Source of the DNA: Cyclaneusma minus
Lineage: Eukaryota > Ascomycota > Leotiomycetes > Marthamycetales > Marthamycetaceae
Length of the DNA: 64,000 bases
NCBI GenBank assembly: GCA_037179335.1
Contig: JAKZHN010000007.1
Span: 1,178,001-1,242,000, forward strand
Reading direction: 5' to 3'
Shown one piece after another: positions 19,172-30,864 of the stretch. Both the position numbers and the translations under genes were made by a program. Position 1 is the stretch's first letter. The number at the start of each line of letters is the position of its first letter. A model generated the notes under the pieces. That model saw only the letters and a list, made by a program, of their open reading frames with translations, did no database searches and had not been told where the DNA came from.

Positions 19172-19702
19172 GGTGGGGAATCTTCTAAAAGTCTGGCATT
19201 CAGAGTTCGAGGCGGCTTTCGTCGTTTGCATCGTAACAGCGGGAGCATGTCTAGGACCAGAGAGCTCAAGGATGCAGCATCGGGGAAAGTATTCGTCCCG
19301 GCATTGGGGACTATCTCGGGTGCTAGTGTTTCGATTGATATTTTTTGTTCTAAGGATACCCATTTAGTTCATGGATTTGATGATTTTAGCTGTTGGCAAA
19401 TTGAAGCGGCGCTATTTGGTTGTGACTTGAACATCTACCCGAGTACTACGGAGTTGAATATTTAACAGATATTTGATGGATATTCAGCGTTCTAGCTAAA
19501 TTTACTACTTCAAATTGACAAGAGACCCATGAGATCCATCTTTGGACATGTCGGTAAGTAGGTACAATTCGTATAAAGTAATTATGCTGGGTCAGCTAGT
19601 GACAGGAGGTACTCGAGCGCCCTCCCTCATCATGCCACTCGTTATTCAGAAAACACAAGACTGATAGTACAATGCGCGAATTCCACACGATACCGCAGCT
19701 AT
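19172..19702. other. Intergenic, downstream of VMA13
   Basis: It lies between the hydroxylase remnant and the 3' end of the minus-strand V-ATPase gene. I see nothing in it beyond the expected 3' UTR. Confidence 0.4.
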
Positions 19703-21254
19703 CTACTTAGTCTCAAAACTATACCTCAGCCACTCCCCGACAGCTTTCAGACTCTCCCACCGAACAGTTTCGTTCGGCTCGGCCATCAGCTCCATCACCC
19801 TAGTCTTCAATCCCAACTTCTCCAACTGATACCGTTTCTCGGGTACCTCCTTGACCAAACATCCAACATCGTTGCATGCAATAGCCAGCACCTGCTTATC
19901 ATTATCCCATGGCTTACCCATAATCTCCGCCAATTTCTTCGGGATCTCGCCCTTCTCGTAGTCAAGAATCTTACGCGCATTCTCGGCCCAGAAGGTTGCA
20001 CTGCGGTGAGGGGGCGACCAGCGCAGGTGCCCAGACTGTACTTCGGCAGCGTATTCGTCGAAGGTCGTCTGTGTCTTAGTGTAGTCTTCGAGTTGTGTGG
20101 TGAGGTTCTTGAGGTCTTCGAGGAGGTCTTCGTCGCTGAGGTGGCGGCCGTTCAGGTTTTGGAGGAGAGCGGGGAGGCGCGCTAGGACGGCTTGGGGGAA
20201 GAGGGTTGTCTGGTTGGCGGCGAGGATGTTGTACAGGGACGATACGAGTAGTCGAGTGGTCTTTTCCTTGGGCGATAATCGTAGAAGTTGAGTGTATAGA
20301 GGGATTATATCATACTCCCTGCGAAATATTAGTTTTGGTCTCAGGGGGTTTGAGTTCGTAGGACGCTGCGTACTCTGCCAGGCTTTCTCCAATGTCCGCG
20401 CCCTCGAAGCTTAGCTGCCACATAACAAGTAGGACGTGGTAGAGCAGCTGAAGACCGACCCCACCTTGTATTGCGCCCTCGCCGCCACGGATACTACCTG
20501 CACCTCCACTCCATAGCGTTGATGAAGAGTCGCCGTTCAAGTTGACTCCAGCTGCGGCTTTGAGTATTTCAATCAAAGGAGCAACAGTGTTTTTCCTCTC
20601 CTCCCAGAATAGCATCCTAGATTTCTTGGTTCGCAGTAAGGCCGAGTACTCAAGTACAGCAATATCTTGGAGACCTCCGTCCGAGCTCTTGGCCAGAGTA
20701 GACTGGTATGAAAACAGCTGGGGTAATGCAGCCTCGGCTTGTGAAGGACTGGCAGCAATCATGTTCGTGATGACAGTCGATGTCAGCAGCGGTACAGGGT
20801 CTTCTGGGTTATTCGTCTGGGCGAGAAGGGGCAGGAAAGACTTGTATGGATCGGGATGTTTTGAGAGAGTTTCTGCGAGCGCCGGTACACCTACAAGCAT
20901 ATTATTAGCTTCAATATCCCAATGATCCGTAAAGGGGTGTCCGAATGGTCCCAACACACCTTCAAGCAGGTCTCCCAGCAATACCAAGACGTACTGCACA
21001 ACGTCGGCTCGCTTTGCGGCGGACTCGAGAACGCTTGGCTTGCTGTCTCCCCCTACAAAAAGAAGCTTGTATCCATCCAGGTCACCCTCAACCGTCGTCT
21101 TTCTCTGCTCCTTCCGCACTTTGTCAACGGCGCGGATCTTGGTCAATTGGTCCTCGGAAATGGTTCCGGCTCGGACAGCTCCGTCCCATGGAATAGGCCT
21201 TGCGCGGATGTTGTTTTGTAAGGAAGACAGGTAGGTGGGCGGATCGAGAGACAT
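19703..21254 (-). CDS. VMA13: V-type proton ATPase subunit H
   Basis: Exons are 20960..21254, 20374..20890 and 19703..20318; the product is 475 aa, starting MSLDPPTYLSSLQNNIRARP. Intron 1 is 69 nt (GTGTGT donor, GCTAATA branch) and in frame without a stop, so it reads through as codons; family alignment (GDLLE-G-VPALAETL) shows it is an intron. Intron 2 is 55 nt (GTACGC, ends CGCAG), joining GAG-GAG-TAT. The protein is the all-helical, HEAT/armadillo-like V1 subunit that couples V1 to V0 and silences free V1; the conserved C-terminal part (AEIMGKPWDNDKQVLAIACNDVG) is intact. It acts at the vacuole/endosome membrane. Confidence 0.94.
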
Positions 21255-21991
21255 GGTGACAGCAGCTGCTATAGACAGCTGGTTGCAGAGGCTCGGACAG
21301 GTTGAATAGGAGGAGTATATCGCCAAAGCGGGACCTCGCAATACTAGGAGCTCGACTGTATGCACGATCCAGACGCACGGACCGATCAGACGGGACGATG
21401 TCACCAAAAGCTATGCAAGGCTTGGCATCGTATAAAGCTGCATAACTTTATGGACAGCACATAAGTACTGGATAGGGATTTAGCCGCGTACTAGAGATTT
21501 CCTTACTATTGATGGCTGATGCTAAGAATGTCTTTTGTTATTACGAATATCCTTGGTTTATTTCAAATATTTTATTCATTATTATGCTTAGCAGATGGAC
21601 AAAAACTCCAGATGATATTTAGCAATTAGCTTCCCTCCTAATCCGCCCCCCAACAGCCTCTTTCTTGCTAGATCTCTATTCAGGGAACCAATCTCGAAGT
21701 TGGAGAAGAATCGACAGGCATTGTATTCTCCAAGACCATCACCATCAACAGTGGTAGAATTATCTAAAGCCACAGCTGCCAAACATCTGGACTTGGAAAG
21801 GGACATAGAAAGGAGCAAATAAGCCCCGCTCGGCATCTAACGCCAGATATTGTACACCATATGAGAAAATATACAAGCCACAAAGCTGGTAATTGTTTTG
21901 CCTAGACGCCAAGCTATCGAGCGCAGAGACCTTACCATTCAAATCCCCAAGCCATGCATTGTTTTCCAGAACGCCTTCGCTACTATCATGG
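21255..21991. other. Intergenic between HIR1 3' end and VMA13 5' end
   Basis: It should hold the VMA13 promoter and the HIR1 3' UTR. The part around 21.5-21.6 kb is AT-rich (for example TTTATTTCAAATATTTTATT). No gene is seen. Confidence 0.4.
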
Positions 21992-24900
21992 TTAAGAAGC
22001 CATAGCCGAGTCCTCGCCCTCTTCGCCCACCATTTCCAGCACTCTCGCATATGGCGTGGTTATTCGCTGTATTTCTCGATATTTGCCTATTCAAAAAGTC
22101 AGTGGACCGAGCAACCGTACGAAATTGTGTCTGCGTACCGAGTATTAGCACAACTCCGTTCAATAGCTCCTTCCTGTCCCAGCCGCAAATATCGTCATCT
22201 GTACCCATCCAGCCTTTCCCTTGGTCCGAGGCGGTCTTCTCTTCAGCGCTTCTGTCTTTCAAAATACCTCCCATCAGACTCCGCAGAAGTTCTTCTATCT
22301 TGCCCTTCAATCCCTCAGCACCTAGGCGCTTCGCGTACATGTAGAGGTAGATCCTAAACTCGTCCTTGGCGCCGAGCGTCATGGCTGCTGCCACGCGGTT
22401 TTCGAGATGGGAAATGCTGACACCAGACTCAAAGCCCTCGAAGCCTTCTTTGGACAAGAGGACCTTGACCAGTCGCTGCAGGTTGTATGCGCGACCTTTG
22501 AGCAACACCTCGTTTGTGGTGTGTCGCTCAAGATGGGGAATAATACCAGCCGAGACAAGTGCAGCTCCAACATCATCATCGCTCTTTGGACCAGGACCGA
22601 CCGCGGCTGATTGTAAGCTGCTGACAGAACTGTCGTTGGAGTTCCAGTATTGACTGCCCACTGCCCACCACGCTTCTGACAGTCGTTGCCAAACGTACAT
22701 GTTGGGGGAGTAGACGTAGCCATCACCATTACTCAGGGTCACAATGATGTTACCGTTGGAGTTCAAGTGTGCAGACGTGACACCGGGTGCGCTAGTAGCG
22801 TGTGCCTGTAGCGAGTGGATGGCGATGTCAAGAACAGGTGCAAGTGAGACCGGGGGATGCGGCGACGACAGAGTCTTCAGATTCCAGACATGGCACATCC
22901 CCACGGCCGTCACGCAAATAAGCCACCATCCACGGCATTCGATAATTACGGGCTGCGCTTCTAGAACAAGGGCGTTTAATAACCTTCTACCTGCAGGAGT
23001 CCAGACATATATGCTGCCATCCTCGCAAGCTGCGGCCCAGAAATTCTTGTTCCCGGTGACCAGAATGACACTTCTCGGTAGAAAATCTTGCCACAATGTC
23101 GTACCACGTTTCGTAGCTGTTATCCGTGCTGGATCTCGTAGTTGCGCAGGCGTGGGTCCAGGGTTCTGAGCTTCGAAGATGACATCCTCGGCCATCTTCG
23201 CCGACTCTTCCAGAGCCTTAGTTCCATTTGCTTGTTTTCCTTGGGGAAGGACACCGCGTTCTAGAGAGCGCAATATATGTGACCTGATCTTGGGTACTGC
23301 TAAGCGGACTTGGCTAACAGCAAGCGTGGGATTGACAATCGCTGGACGAATAAACTCCGGAGTAGGGACGATTCCATTAGAAGGAACTGCAGCAGCGGCG
23401 GGCTCAGCACCATCAAGACCGTTAATCATGATTGGGATTGGTCCACCGTTTTCAGCAGCGGCAAGTCTCTTCTGATGGTGCTCCTCCTCCTCTTCTCCAA
23501 GAGCTGCTGCTTTGCGTTTGTTACCGAGAAGCATGACTGCTAAGCCGCCCCTTGGAAGACCGTCGTATGGCTTTGAGAGATCTAACACAGACTGAGGGGC
23601 ATCGTGTTGGGCGTTTTTAGAGCTCGCGGCTACAAGTTGGGATTGCGGGAGTGAGGACTGCCCTGTGCCGGAGGATGAGACCAACAGTGGTGTCACGCGT
23701 TTCCTTCCCTCCTTCGTAATGGTGATTCGTTGCTTCATCTGCTGCAACTTTGCTGCGTCAGGATCGACAGGCGGAGCTGGTGGTTCTTGTGGTGCTACGG
23801 GTGTGCCATTGCTGGCTGGTTCCTTCGTAGGATTTGTTGCATTCGAGACGGTATTCGATGGCGCGGGCGTATTATCTCCGTTTGTCAGAGCTTTGTGTAC
23901 CTTGGGTTGCTCAGAGGCAGGGTCTCCCATAAGGGCACCCATCCTCCCTTCGGCTCCTCGAAGCTCGCCTGCCTTGCTTCTTTCTTCAAGCCTCAAGCCA
24001 GAAACATCCTCAATAACCCCAACCCCTTTCCTTCCAACACCGAACTTTTGCAGTGACTTGTCATTCTCCTCTATTTTAGCAACCCATCCAAGATCGCCTG
24101 CTTCGAACTTAATGGCAATGATACCGCCATCTAGACATGTTGCGAATAATGTCTCTCCATCTGGGCCCCACGACAAGTCTGAGATTGCCTTTGCTCCTAA
24201 TTCTTGAAGGACAAGAAGAGGCCTAGATGTGTTGGTGTTCCAGATGCTGAGAGCTTTGTCCTGTCCGGCACAAGCAACCACTGTCACCAGAGTCTGTGTG
24301 GTATATCCACTGCCATCCATGTCCCCCGGTGTCAAGGGCTGCCCGGCAAACAACCTAGGCGAAAAGGCGCATACTTCCACAGGTCCCTCGTGCCCAATCA
24401 AATGGATGTCACTGTCCCAGGCGCCTCTGGTGACAACGGCAACAGAACTGACTGGTCCATTTACTGCGTTCGCTGCAGCAATGTGATGGCCATCGGGAGA
24501 CCAAGAACATCGCCGAAAATAAGTTGTCAGCGGCGATGACCCGAAAGGCTTGGAGATAGACTGCTCGAGGACGAAATTATTGATCATGTCATGAGCTGTC
24601 GCATTCGGTGGGGGCGAGGTGAAGCGGTATATCTTGATGGTGCGGTCGTCGCTGGAAGTCGCAAAGTATTTGTTGGCCGGGTCGAAGGTGATGCCCTTGA
24701 CGTGGCTCTGGTGGTTTGAGAGGATCTTCAGTTTCTCAAACGTGTGTCCCGACCATACCACCACTTTGGAGTCCAAGCCCACGGAAACAAGGATTGACGA
24801 GTCGTAGGACCAGCCAAGATCCTGTACATCATTATCATGGCCCGTCAGGCGGCGCAAGGTCTTCCAGTTCTCGACAGGAGGAGGTTCGTTGGTGCCGAAG

Positions 24901-25371
24901 GCGACTGAATGCGCCGGTGGGTTGGTATCCAGGTGGTAGATGCAGATATTCTTGTCGTCGGCGCCAGACGCTAGCCAGCGGCCATCGGGGGAGAATCGCA
25001 CAGTGTGTATGGTGCCGGAGTGATTGCTCATATGGCATAGCTGCTTCGGTTTCGAGTAGGTTGGGTCCGGAGCGTTCATGATGGCCTCGGTGGACCAAAT
25101 GCGTACGAAGCCATCTACCCAGCATTAGCAAAGAGGGCGCTGGTCGCAGATGACAGCAATACACATGCCTCCAGCGGCCGTGGCCAACCTCTTTCCGTCC
25201 GGCGACACATCGCAACTGTAGACCTCGAAATCTTTTTGTTCACCTATGGCGACGAGTTAGCAAGGCTTGGAGAGACGCGCCGAAACGCGCAGCAGACAGC
25301 TGGCGGACCACGGATGCTTAAGGAGATAACATACCACTGTGAACAAGCCAAGCGGGCTTGATGATATGCAT
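21992..25371 (-). CDS. HIR1: HIRA-type histone chaperone subunit Hir1
   Basis: Exons are 25335..25371, 25169..25243, 22139..25114 and 21992..22086, giving 1060 aa. The start MHIIKPAWLVHSG is split across intron 1 (91 nt). Intron 2 (25115..25168) uses a GC donor (GCATGT) with a GCTAAT branch and joins GGA-GAT (DGFVRIW). The last intron (52 nt) restores the C-terminal end GKYREIQRITTPYARVLEMV. The N-terminal half is a seven-bladed WD40 propeller (ADDKNICIYHLD, GLDSKVVVWSG, SDDRTIKIYRF). It is followed by a low-complexity linker, the B-domain region and the C-terminal Hira domain. The HIR complex deposits H3-H4 independently of replication and represses histone genes, in the nucleus. Confidence 0.95.
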
Positions 25372-25970
25372 GTTGTCTCGCGGGGCGACGGCTATTTCTC
25401 ATGATCATCAGGAAAGGGTACGGACAAGGATTGTGGAAGAGTGCTGCGCGTGTTTCTCGAGAGTTCAAGTTTCAATTTAGCTTCGCTGCGAGGCTGCGAC
25501 GGCCAAGCTTTTGGAGCTTCAACCTCGCTACCGGCGACATGTGCCCCCTGGTAATGCTGACAGAAATACCAATAAGCAGCACACAAGAATCGTGAACAAC
25601 ATAGTTGCCTAGCGGATCGAATTTTCATAACTATTTTTCCCACAGGCAATAGGCAGTGATATTCAGTCACACTCACTGGGCGATTCATGATAATTGAGAA
25701 TGTTCCTGATGATTGAGATTATCTCGTATGATTGAGACTATTCTGGATCATTGTGAATCTTTGAGCACACAAGAATTGTCACCACGAGCTTGTCAAGCAT
25801 CGCTTCTGTTCTCCATGGCTCACGTCACATCTACTACCATACCTTCAGCACCTGCCAACTTCCATAGCTTCTGTCACTGGTTGAAAAGGCTCATTTGGTG
25901 TCTGCAATGTGAAAGATGTACCTGACTTCCAGTCAATATCACGTCGCAAACACCAGCGTGGAAGGGAAAC
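25372..25970. other. Intergenic with 19-bp-period array
   Basis: It separates HIR1 (upstream region) from the 3' end of the MDR gene, both on the minus strand. The only structured content seen is the repeat at 25689-25764. Confidence 0.45.
25689..25764. repeat. 19-bp-period degenerate tandem array, locus 4
   Basis: Four exact 19-bp units start at 25689, 25708, 25727 and 25746, with the pattern GATGATTGAGAATATTCTG. It lies about 320 bases upstream of the HIR1 start codon. Confidence 0.82.
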
Positions 25971-27412
25971 TTACTTGACAGCCGAGGCTTTGCCCGCCTT
26001 CAAGTTTGCCAGACCAGTCTCAACGCCCTTGAGACCTCCGGGGACGACCTCATAGGGATGACCAGTGAACCAGCCCTGCTCTAAACCCCTCGTGAACAAA
26101 CGGGTGAACACGTATCCAAACTGTCTCTGGCCCCAGTCTGCCAAGGAACCAGGCTCAATCCTCATTCCGTGTACTGCTCCCACCATTGTAATCTACTCAA
26201 GAAGTCAGCAGCCATTTTCAACGATTCCTTAGGCTCTTGGTGTCAGAAGTTGTAGACTCACGCTCTGGTTAACATGTCCCCCGATACCCGTATAATCCTT
26301 GCCGGGGAGAACGAGAGTGATTTTTCCCCCTTTGGCAAGGACCTTGGAAATGTTTTGGTAGCTGTTATGCTCGCTAACAGCGTCAAAGGCATAGTGGACT
26401 TCACTGTGGCCAGCCTTCTTCAAAGCCTCCTTTATTCCAGCTACCGTAGCTTCGTCACCATCGCGGTAGTTGACAATTGCATCCCCCTTCTCCGGGCTGA
26501 TCAATTTCTCAATGAAGCTCTTGTTCGAACCCACAGCGATGATGGGATGGATGTTGGAGGCTTGAGCATACTTGATTGCGAAGGCGCCCACGGCTCCTGT
26601 AGCGAATGGCATAAGTCTCATCCCACACAAAACAAAGAGACTGGAAAAAACTCACCGGCCGCGCCATACACGATCAAAGGCGTCGGCTTTTTGGCTGTTA
26701 ATTCGGCCTTCCAAGGTTCTGGGAGTCCTAAACGGGTCTGTTCAAACATCCCGACAGCAGCTGTAAGGCCTGCAAGAGGAATGGTGGCAGCCTACTATCA
26801 ATAAGTATTTTGCACAAATTTGGCTTGTAAAGCGTCTGGTAGCCACCCTCCTGTGGACCTCGCACAATCTGTAGCTTAATTTGGGCTGCTCTTTGGCGAA
26901 ACGACCAGGTATACTCTCATTGACGATATCCGCAGAAGAATGACCACCGCAGCAAGGGAGTCTCACCTCTTCGAAAGACGTCTTCTCCGGCAAATGGAAA
27001 GTAGTATACTCCCAAGCAATAGCATATTCCGCAAAACTGCCATTGGGTGTCTTTGCACAAATTAGTATCGGCCAATATGCCCCGGAATTTCGTATGACAA
27101 ACCATCATCCTATTCTCATCATCAGCATTGACCCTCAGACTCATGAAAAACGACAAGATAGAGCACATACTCATGAAAAGCTGCAACACGATCTCCTTTC
27201 TTGAACTCAATGACGCCCTCTCCAAGCTCTTCAATGTAGCCGGCAATGTCATCACCAGAGTTCAACTCGTCACCCATTTCAGGATATTTCCAATCCTTGG
27301 GATTGCTTCCTGAGAAGACAACCTTGATGAGTACCTGCCCCGCCTTAGGCTTAGGGATTGGCGAGTCCACGATTTTGACCTTAGGTCCTGCTGAGACAAT
27401 TGCTTCCTTCAT
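25971..27412 (-). CDS. MDR-superfamily zinc-independent oxidoreductase (quinone reductase / enoyl reductase-like)
   Basis: Six exons: 27171..27412, 27103..27109, 26967..27050, 26656..26791, 26262..26596 and 25971..26192; the product is 341 aa. The 7-nt second exon (GATGATG) supplies the HEMM residues of RVAAFHEMMTPNGSFAEY. Without it the frame is lost. The N-terminal GroES-like domain has SGSNPKDWKYPE and ends in GDRVAAFHE; the Rossmann domain has GAAGAVGAFAIKYA for NAD(P)H. No structural or catalytic zinc cysteines are seen, so it is grouped with quinone-reductase/enoyl-reductase types. The substrate is unknown. Introns are 61, 52, 175, 59 and 69 nt. The ATG at 27412 gives the family start MKEAIVSAGPKVKIVD; the frame extends further only to a TTG. 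Confidence 0.88.
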
Positions 27413-28349
27413 GATGCCTGGGTTGCGATTTGAAGTGATGGGTATCCGAAAAAGAACTTGACGAGATTGGGAGACTTGAGAATGAGATGTATTTAGCAGC
27501 AACTGTGACGTAAGATAACGGGGATGACAAACCTAAAGTGCTAACATACGAATGCATGGCATTCGAGGGGCCTTGGGAAGTCTGGAAACATGAACGGCAG
27601 GTACATAGCTCTCCCCGGGAGTTGGCGCCCGCCGTGACCCGTATTGATAATCAAGCAGTTGCCAGTGAGGGGCAAAGCCATGCAGCTACTTAGTAGTACT
27701 GTAGATGCCGAAGCTAGAAGATTCTGGGCTGATTCATGAAATCAGATGTCTTGAAGCCGGAACCGAGGAGCCGAGCATGCAATCTTAGTCGATATCAATA
27801 TTCCGATTGAGTAGTTAGAAAAATACATCAACATGAACTACCCCCGAGTGAAAGTTGCCGACCAACGTTTTTCGGGTTACATGTACCTGCGAACTATTAC
27901 GCAAACATCATGCATATGTCATTGAGGTTTTGATCCTTGAGAAGTCACACTCACGTATGTTACCACTGATGAGAGTCAATGGCCTAATTTAAAGGTGCAA
28001 TTAGTCAGATGCGATCCACGCGATTTTGGACGAAGCTGGATTGTTTAGGATTTCAGCAGAGGATCTACCAAATCGGGAAAAACACTGACCGCACAATATT
28101 TGAGCTTCTGACGGCGGGAGCCTCTCAAGAGAAGTCACAAACAGGGCATCACTCCCGTTGCGTGTCAGCTTTTCATGGAGAAGACTATCTTTGCACGTAA
28201 AAATGTGTTTTGGATTTGAGCTGCCATAGAGTATGCATTACCGCGGGAGACTGTTTGATGCTTTTGATCGAGTCCGCGAGTATTGACCGATTGAACCTGT
28301 CACCAACCAGGCCAACACAATTGCGCCACTCTCGTAGCTCTCACCTTCT
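27413..28349. other. Intergenic, upstream of the MDR gene
   Basis: It should hold the MDR promoter and the 3' UTR of the zinc-finger gene. No conserved frame, tRNA or repeat was recognised. Confidence 0.4.
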
Positions 28350-29186
28350 TCATTTCTGTCGAATATTCTTGGCTTTCCGTTTCTTGAAGACCACGCCTGC
28401 TGTACTTGGTTCCCCGTTCAGCTCCTCCATTGGTTGTTGTGTGGAAGTGGTCTGGTCTGATATCATGGCAGCCTCATCCGAAGGCTCTTTCTTTACAGCG
28501 GGCACCTCGGGCACGGCAGCTATCGCGGGTTCTTGCTTGACTTCCGATTCCACGAGCTTGCTCTTGACCGCAGATTTGCTGAGTAAAGCGTCGAGATCAT
28601 CTTCATCTTCGCCGTGTCCTGGATATGTTCGATATGACGAGCCCCACTTCCTCTTCTTTGGCTCATGTGGCTCTTCATCCTCTTCATCTCCTCGATTTGT
28701 TCTTTTCCGTACACCGAATACCAATGCTTCCGGCTTCTTCTCCCCTTCGTTCTCCGGATCTATTATCCGTTCCGATGTGACCTGCCAATCGCCCGCCATG
28801 GCCATCTCGCCTCTGAACTCTTCCGGTATACTCACTCCCATCTCTGCCAGTTGCGCCAGCTGCTGTTTTCGCTCGGAGGGCGTAGCTTGGGGTTGAGGCG
28901 GTGCGGGTGGAGGGACGCGGCCGAAAGCAGTCTTCGACGTGCTCGATCCTTCGCCATTACCGGCGCCCGAAGATTCGCCCTTCAGTCGAGCGACCTCGGC
29001 CTTCGCTCGCTCCTTCTCCTTCGCTTCATTCTCGTGTCCTCGGTGAAGATCTCGCAGAAAGCGCTTCAGATTGCCTTGGTGTCTCGGTGTCGCATCGTGG
29101 TTCTGTCTCTCCAGCTTGGTGTCGCGAACGTAAACTTTGCAATGCTTGCACCAGTACTTGGGCGTAGATTTCCAGTATTCTGACAT
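28350..29186 (-). CDS. U1-type (matrin-like) C2H2 zinc-finger nuclear protein, WBP4/FBP21-like N-terminus
   Basis: The product is 278 aa from the ATG at 29186 (MSEYWKSTPKYW). The U1-type zinc finger is at residues 11-35 (WCKHCKVYVRDTKLERQNHD, then H in TPRHQGNL), the form found in U1-C and in splicing factor FBP21/WBP4. A charged helix follows (residues 36-70), then a Pro/Gln stretch, a nuclear-type basic cluster EPKKRKW and a C-terminal FKKRKAKNIRQK. A role in pre-mRNA splicing is inferred from the family; no WW domain is seen. The frame continues upstream to an ATG at 29336, but the conserved start is at 29186. Confidence 0.85.
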   Translation of the reverse strand: MSEYWKSTPKYWCKHCKVYVRDTKLERQNHDATPRHQGNLKRFLRDLHRGHENEAKEKERAKAEVARLKGESSGAGNGEGSSTSKTAFGRVPPPAPPQPQATPSERKQQLAQLAEMGVSIPEEFRGEMAMAGDWQVTSERIIDPENEGEKKPEALVFGVRKRTNRGDEEDEEPHEPKKRKWGSSYRTYPGHGEDEDDLDALLSKSAVKSKLVESEVKQEPAIAAVPEVPAVKKEPSDEAAMISDQTTSTQQPMEELNGEPSTAGVVFKKRKAKNIRQK

Positions 29187-29559
29187 GGTGGCAGGAGATG
29201 TGGTGAAGGCGTGGTTTTGGCGCTTTGTTCCACGGGAAGTAAGGGGTACGCAGGTAGTCGTTCCTTTAAATATAAAGAAGCGTCGACTCGGGTTTGGCTG
29301 CTGAAGTTGATCTGACGTCGCGAAAGGGCGGTACATACGTTGATGTATGTAGTGGACGTGAGGTCAATAATGGAGGCGCAACGGAGATCGGACCGGCCTT
29401 TTTGGGTGGCGGCACGAACTTTGCACAGCCTTGCGGCGCTCAGGCACCAATTTAAGCTTCGTGATCAACATATGGATCGAAGCTCGCCGTCGACAACAGC
29501 TCCAACCCGGCTTCCCAGAAAAATCGCTACCAGAGACGGGCACTGTGCAAACACGCAAT
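29187..29559. other. Divergent promoter region
   Basis: It lies between the divergently transcribed zinc-finger gene (-) and stomatin-like gene (+) and probably serves both. No specific motif is claimed. Confidence 0.4.
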
Positions 29560-30864
29560 ATGGTCATGGAGCACGCTATGAGATCCGCGGCCTATGCGCC
29601 AAAGTACATGAACGTCACTCAGGCCTTTCCTCCTCTCTCAGCATCTCTCCGACCTCACACCACAACTCCATCCACCCCTGCGCCCCGCTCAAATCATGTC
29701 CAGAGTCGGCGACTTCATGTCACGGCTCGATCCGCAGCCTCGAACTCTGGCTTGCTGGGCATTTCCAGCGGCTCCCAGGTCCCGTCCTCCTATTTCCAGC
29801 GTCCCTCGTTACCCGCAAATACCATAATCCGCTTCGTCCCACAGCAGACTGCATGGATTGTCGAGCGCATGGGCAAGTTTAACAGAATATTGGAACCCGG
29901 ATTGGCCATTCTAGTGCCGGTTATCGATCGTATTGCATACGTTAAGAGCTTGAAAGAGGCCGCCATTGAGATCCCTTCTCAGTCAGCTATCACAAGCGAC
30001 AATGTCACTCTCGAACTTGACGGTGTGCTGTACACTCGAGTATTCGATGCCTACAAAGCCAGGTATGTTCTGCCATCTGTTCCAAACCCCGGCCATCATA
30101 AACTAACAATCACTAGCTACGGAGTCGAAGACGCTGAATACGCCATCTCCCAGCTCGCGCAAACTACTATGCGCTCAGAAATTGGCCAACTGACTCTCGA
30201 CCACGTGCTCAAGGAGCGTGCCGCCCTTAACACCAATATTACCGCGGCCATCAACGAAGCTGCAAAGGACTGGGGTGTGACATGTCTCCGTTACGAAATC
30301 CGCGATATCCACGCTCCCGAAGGCGTAGTGCAAGCCATGCACCGCCAAGTGACGGCCGAGCGCAGCAAGCGCGCTGAGATTCTCGATTCCGAAGGTCAGC
30401 GTCAGAGCGCCATAAACGTCGCAGAGGGAAAGAAGCAAAGTGTGATTCTAGCATCCGAGGCTATGAAGAGCGAGCAGATTAACATGGCGAGCGGAGAGGC
30501 CGAAGCTATTTTGATGAAGGCAAAGGCTACGGCTGCAGGAATTGAAGCTGTTGCAAAGGCAATTGCGAGCGGAGAGGAGGCAGCCCAGGGAGCGGTCAGC
30601 CTGACAGTGGCCGAGAAGTACGTGGAAGCCTTCAGCCAACTCGCCAAGGAGGGCACATCTGTCGTGGTGCCTGGAAACGTGGGAGATATTGGAGGCATGA
30701 TTGCAAGCGCCATGGCTATATACGGCAAAGTTGGTGATGCACAGAGAAAGACTATGGCTGCCAAGGCGCTGGAAACGTCGAATCAGGTCGAGCAGAAGTC
30801 GCCGACCCAGGACTTGAAGAACAGCGTGCTTGAGAGCTTCGACAATGCGAGACAAAAGCATTGA
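29560..30864 (+). CDS. Stomatin-like (SPFH/band 7) protein, mitochondrial SLP2 type
   Basis: Exons are 29560..30062 and 30117..30864; the 54-nt intron (GTATGT donor, AACTAACAAT branch, CACTAG) is in frame and stop-free, and splicing gives YKASYGVEDAEY. The product is 416 aa. The N-terminal 75 residues are basic and Ser-rich (RRLHVTARSAAS), as in a mitochondrial presequence. The SPFH domain starts at RFVPQQTAWIVERMGKF, contains the conserved TLELDGVLYTRVFDAYKAS and MRSEIGQLTLDHVLKER segments, and is followed by an Ala/Glu-rich coiled coil and a C-terminal ASAMAIYGKVG segment. It likely forms a ring scaffold at the inner mitochondrial membrane. Alternative starts are the ATGs at 29566 and 29578. 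Confidence 0.93.
   Translation: MVMEHAMRSAAYAPKYMNVTQAFPPLSASLRPHTTTPSTPAPRSNHVQSRRLHVTARSAASNSGLLGISSGSQVPSSYFQRPSLPANTIIRFVPQQTAWIVERMGKFNRILEPGLAILVPVIDRIAYVKSLKEAAIEIPSQSAITSDNVTLELDGVLYTRVFDAYKARYVLPSVPNPGHHKLTITSYGVEDAEYAISQLAQTTMRSEIGQLTLDHVLKERAALNTNITAAINEAAKDWGVTCLRYEIRDIHAPEGVVQAMHRQVTAERSKRAEILDSEGQRQSAINVAEGKKQSVILASEAMKSEQINMASGEAEAILMKAKATAAGIEAVAKAIASGEEAAQGAVSLTVAEKYVEAFSQLAKEGTSVVVPGNVGDIGGMIASAMAIYGKVGDAQRKTMAAKALETSNQVEQKSPTQDLKNSVLESFDNARQKH

Noticed and set aside
25971..27412. Secondary-metabolite cluster around the MDR reductase
   Set aside because: Neighbours (HIR1, zinc-finger protein, stomatin-like) are housekeeping genes; no PKS, NRPS, P450 or transporter is present.
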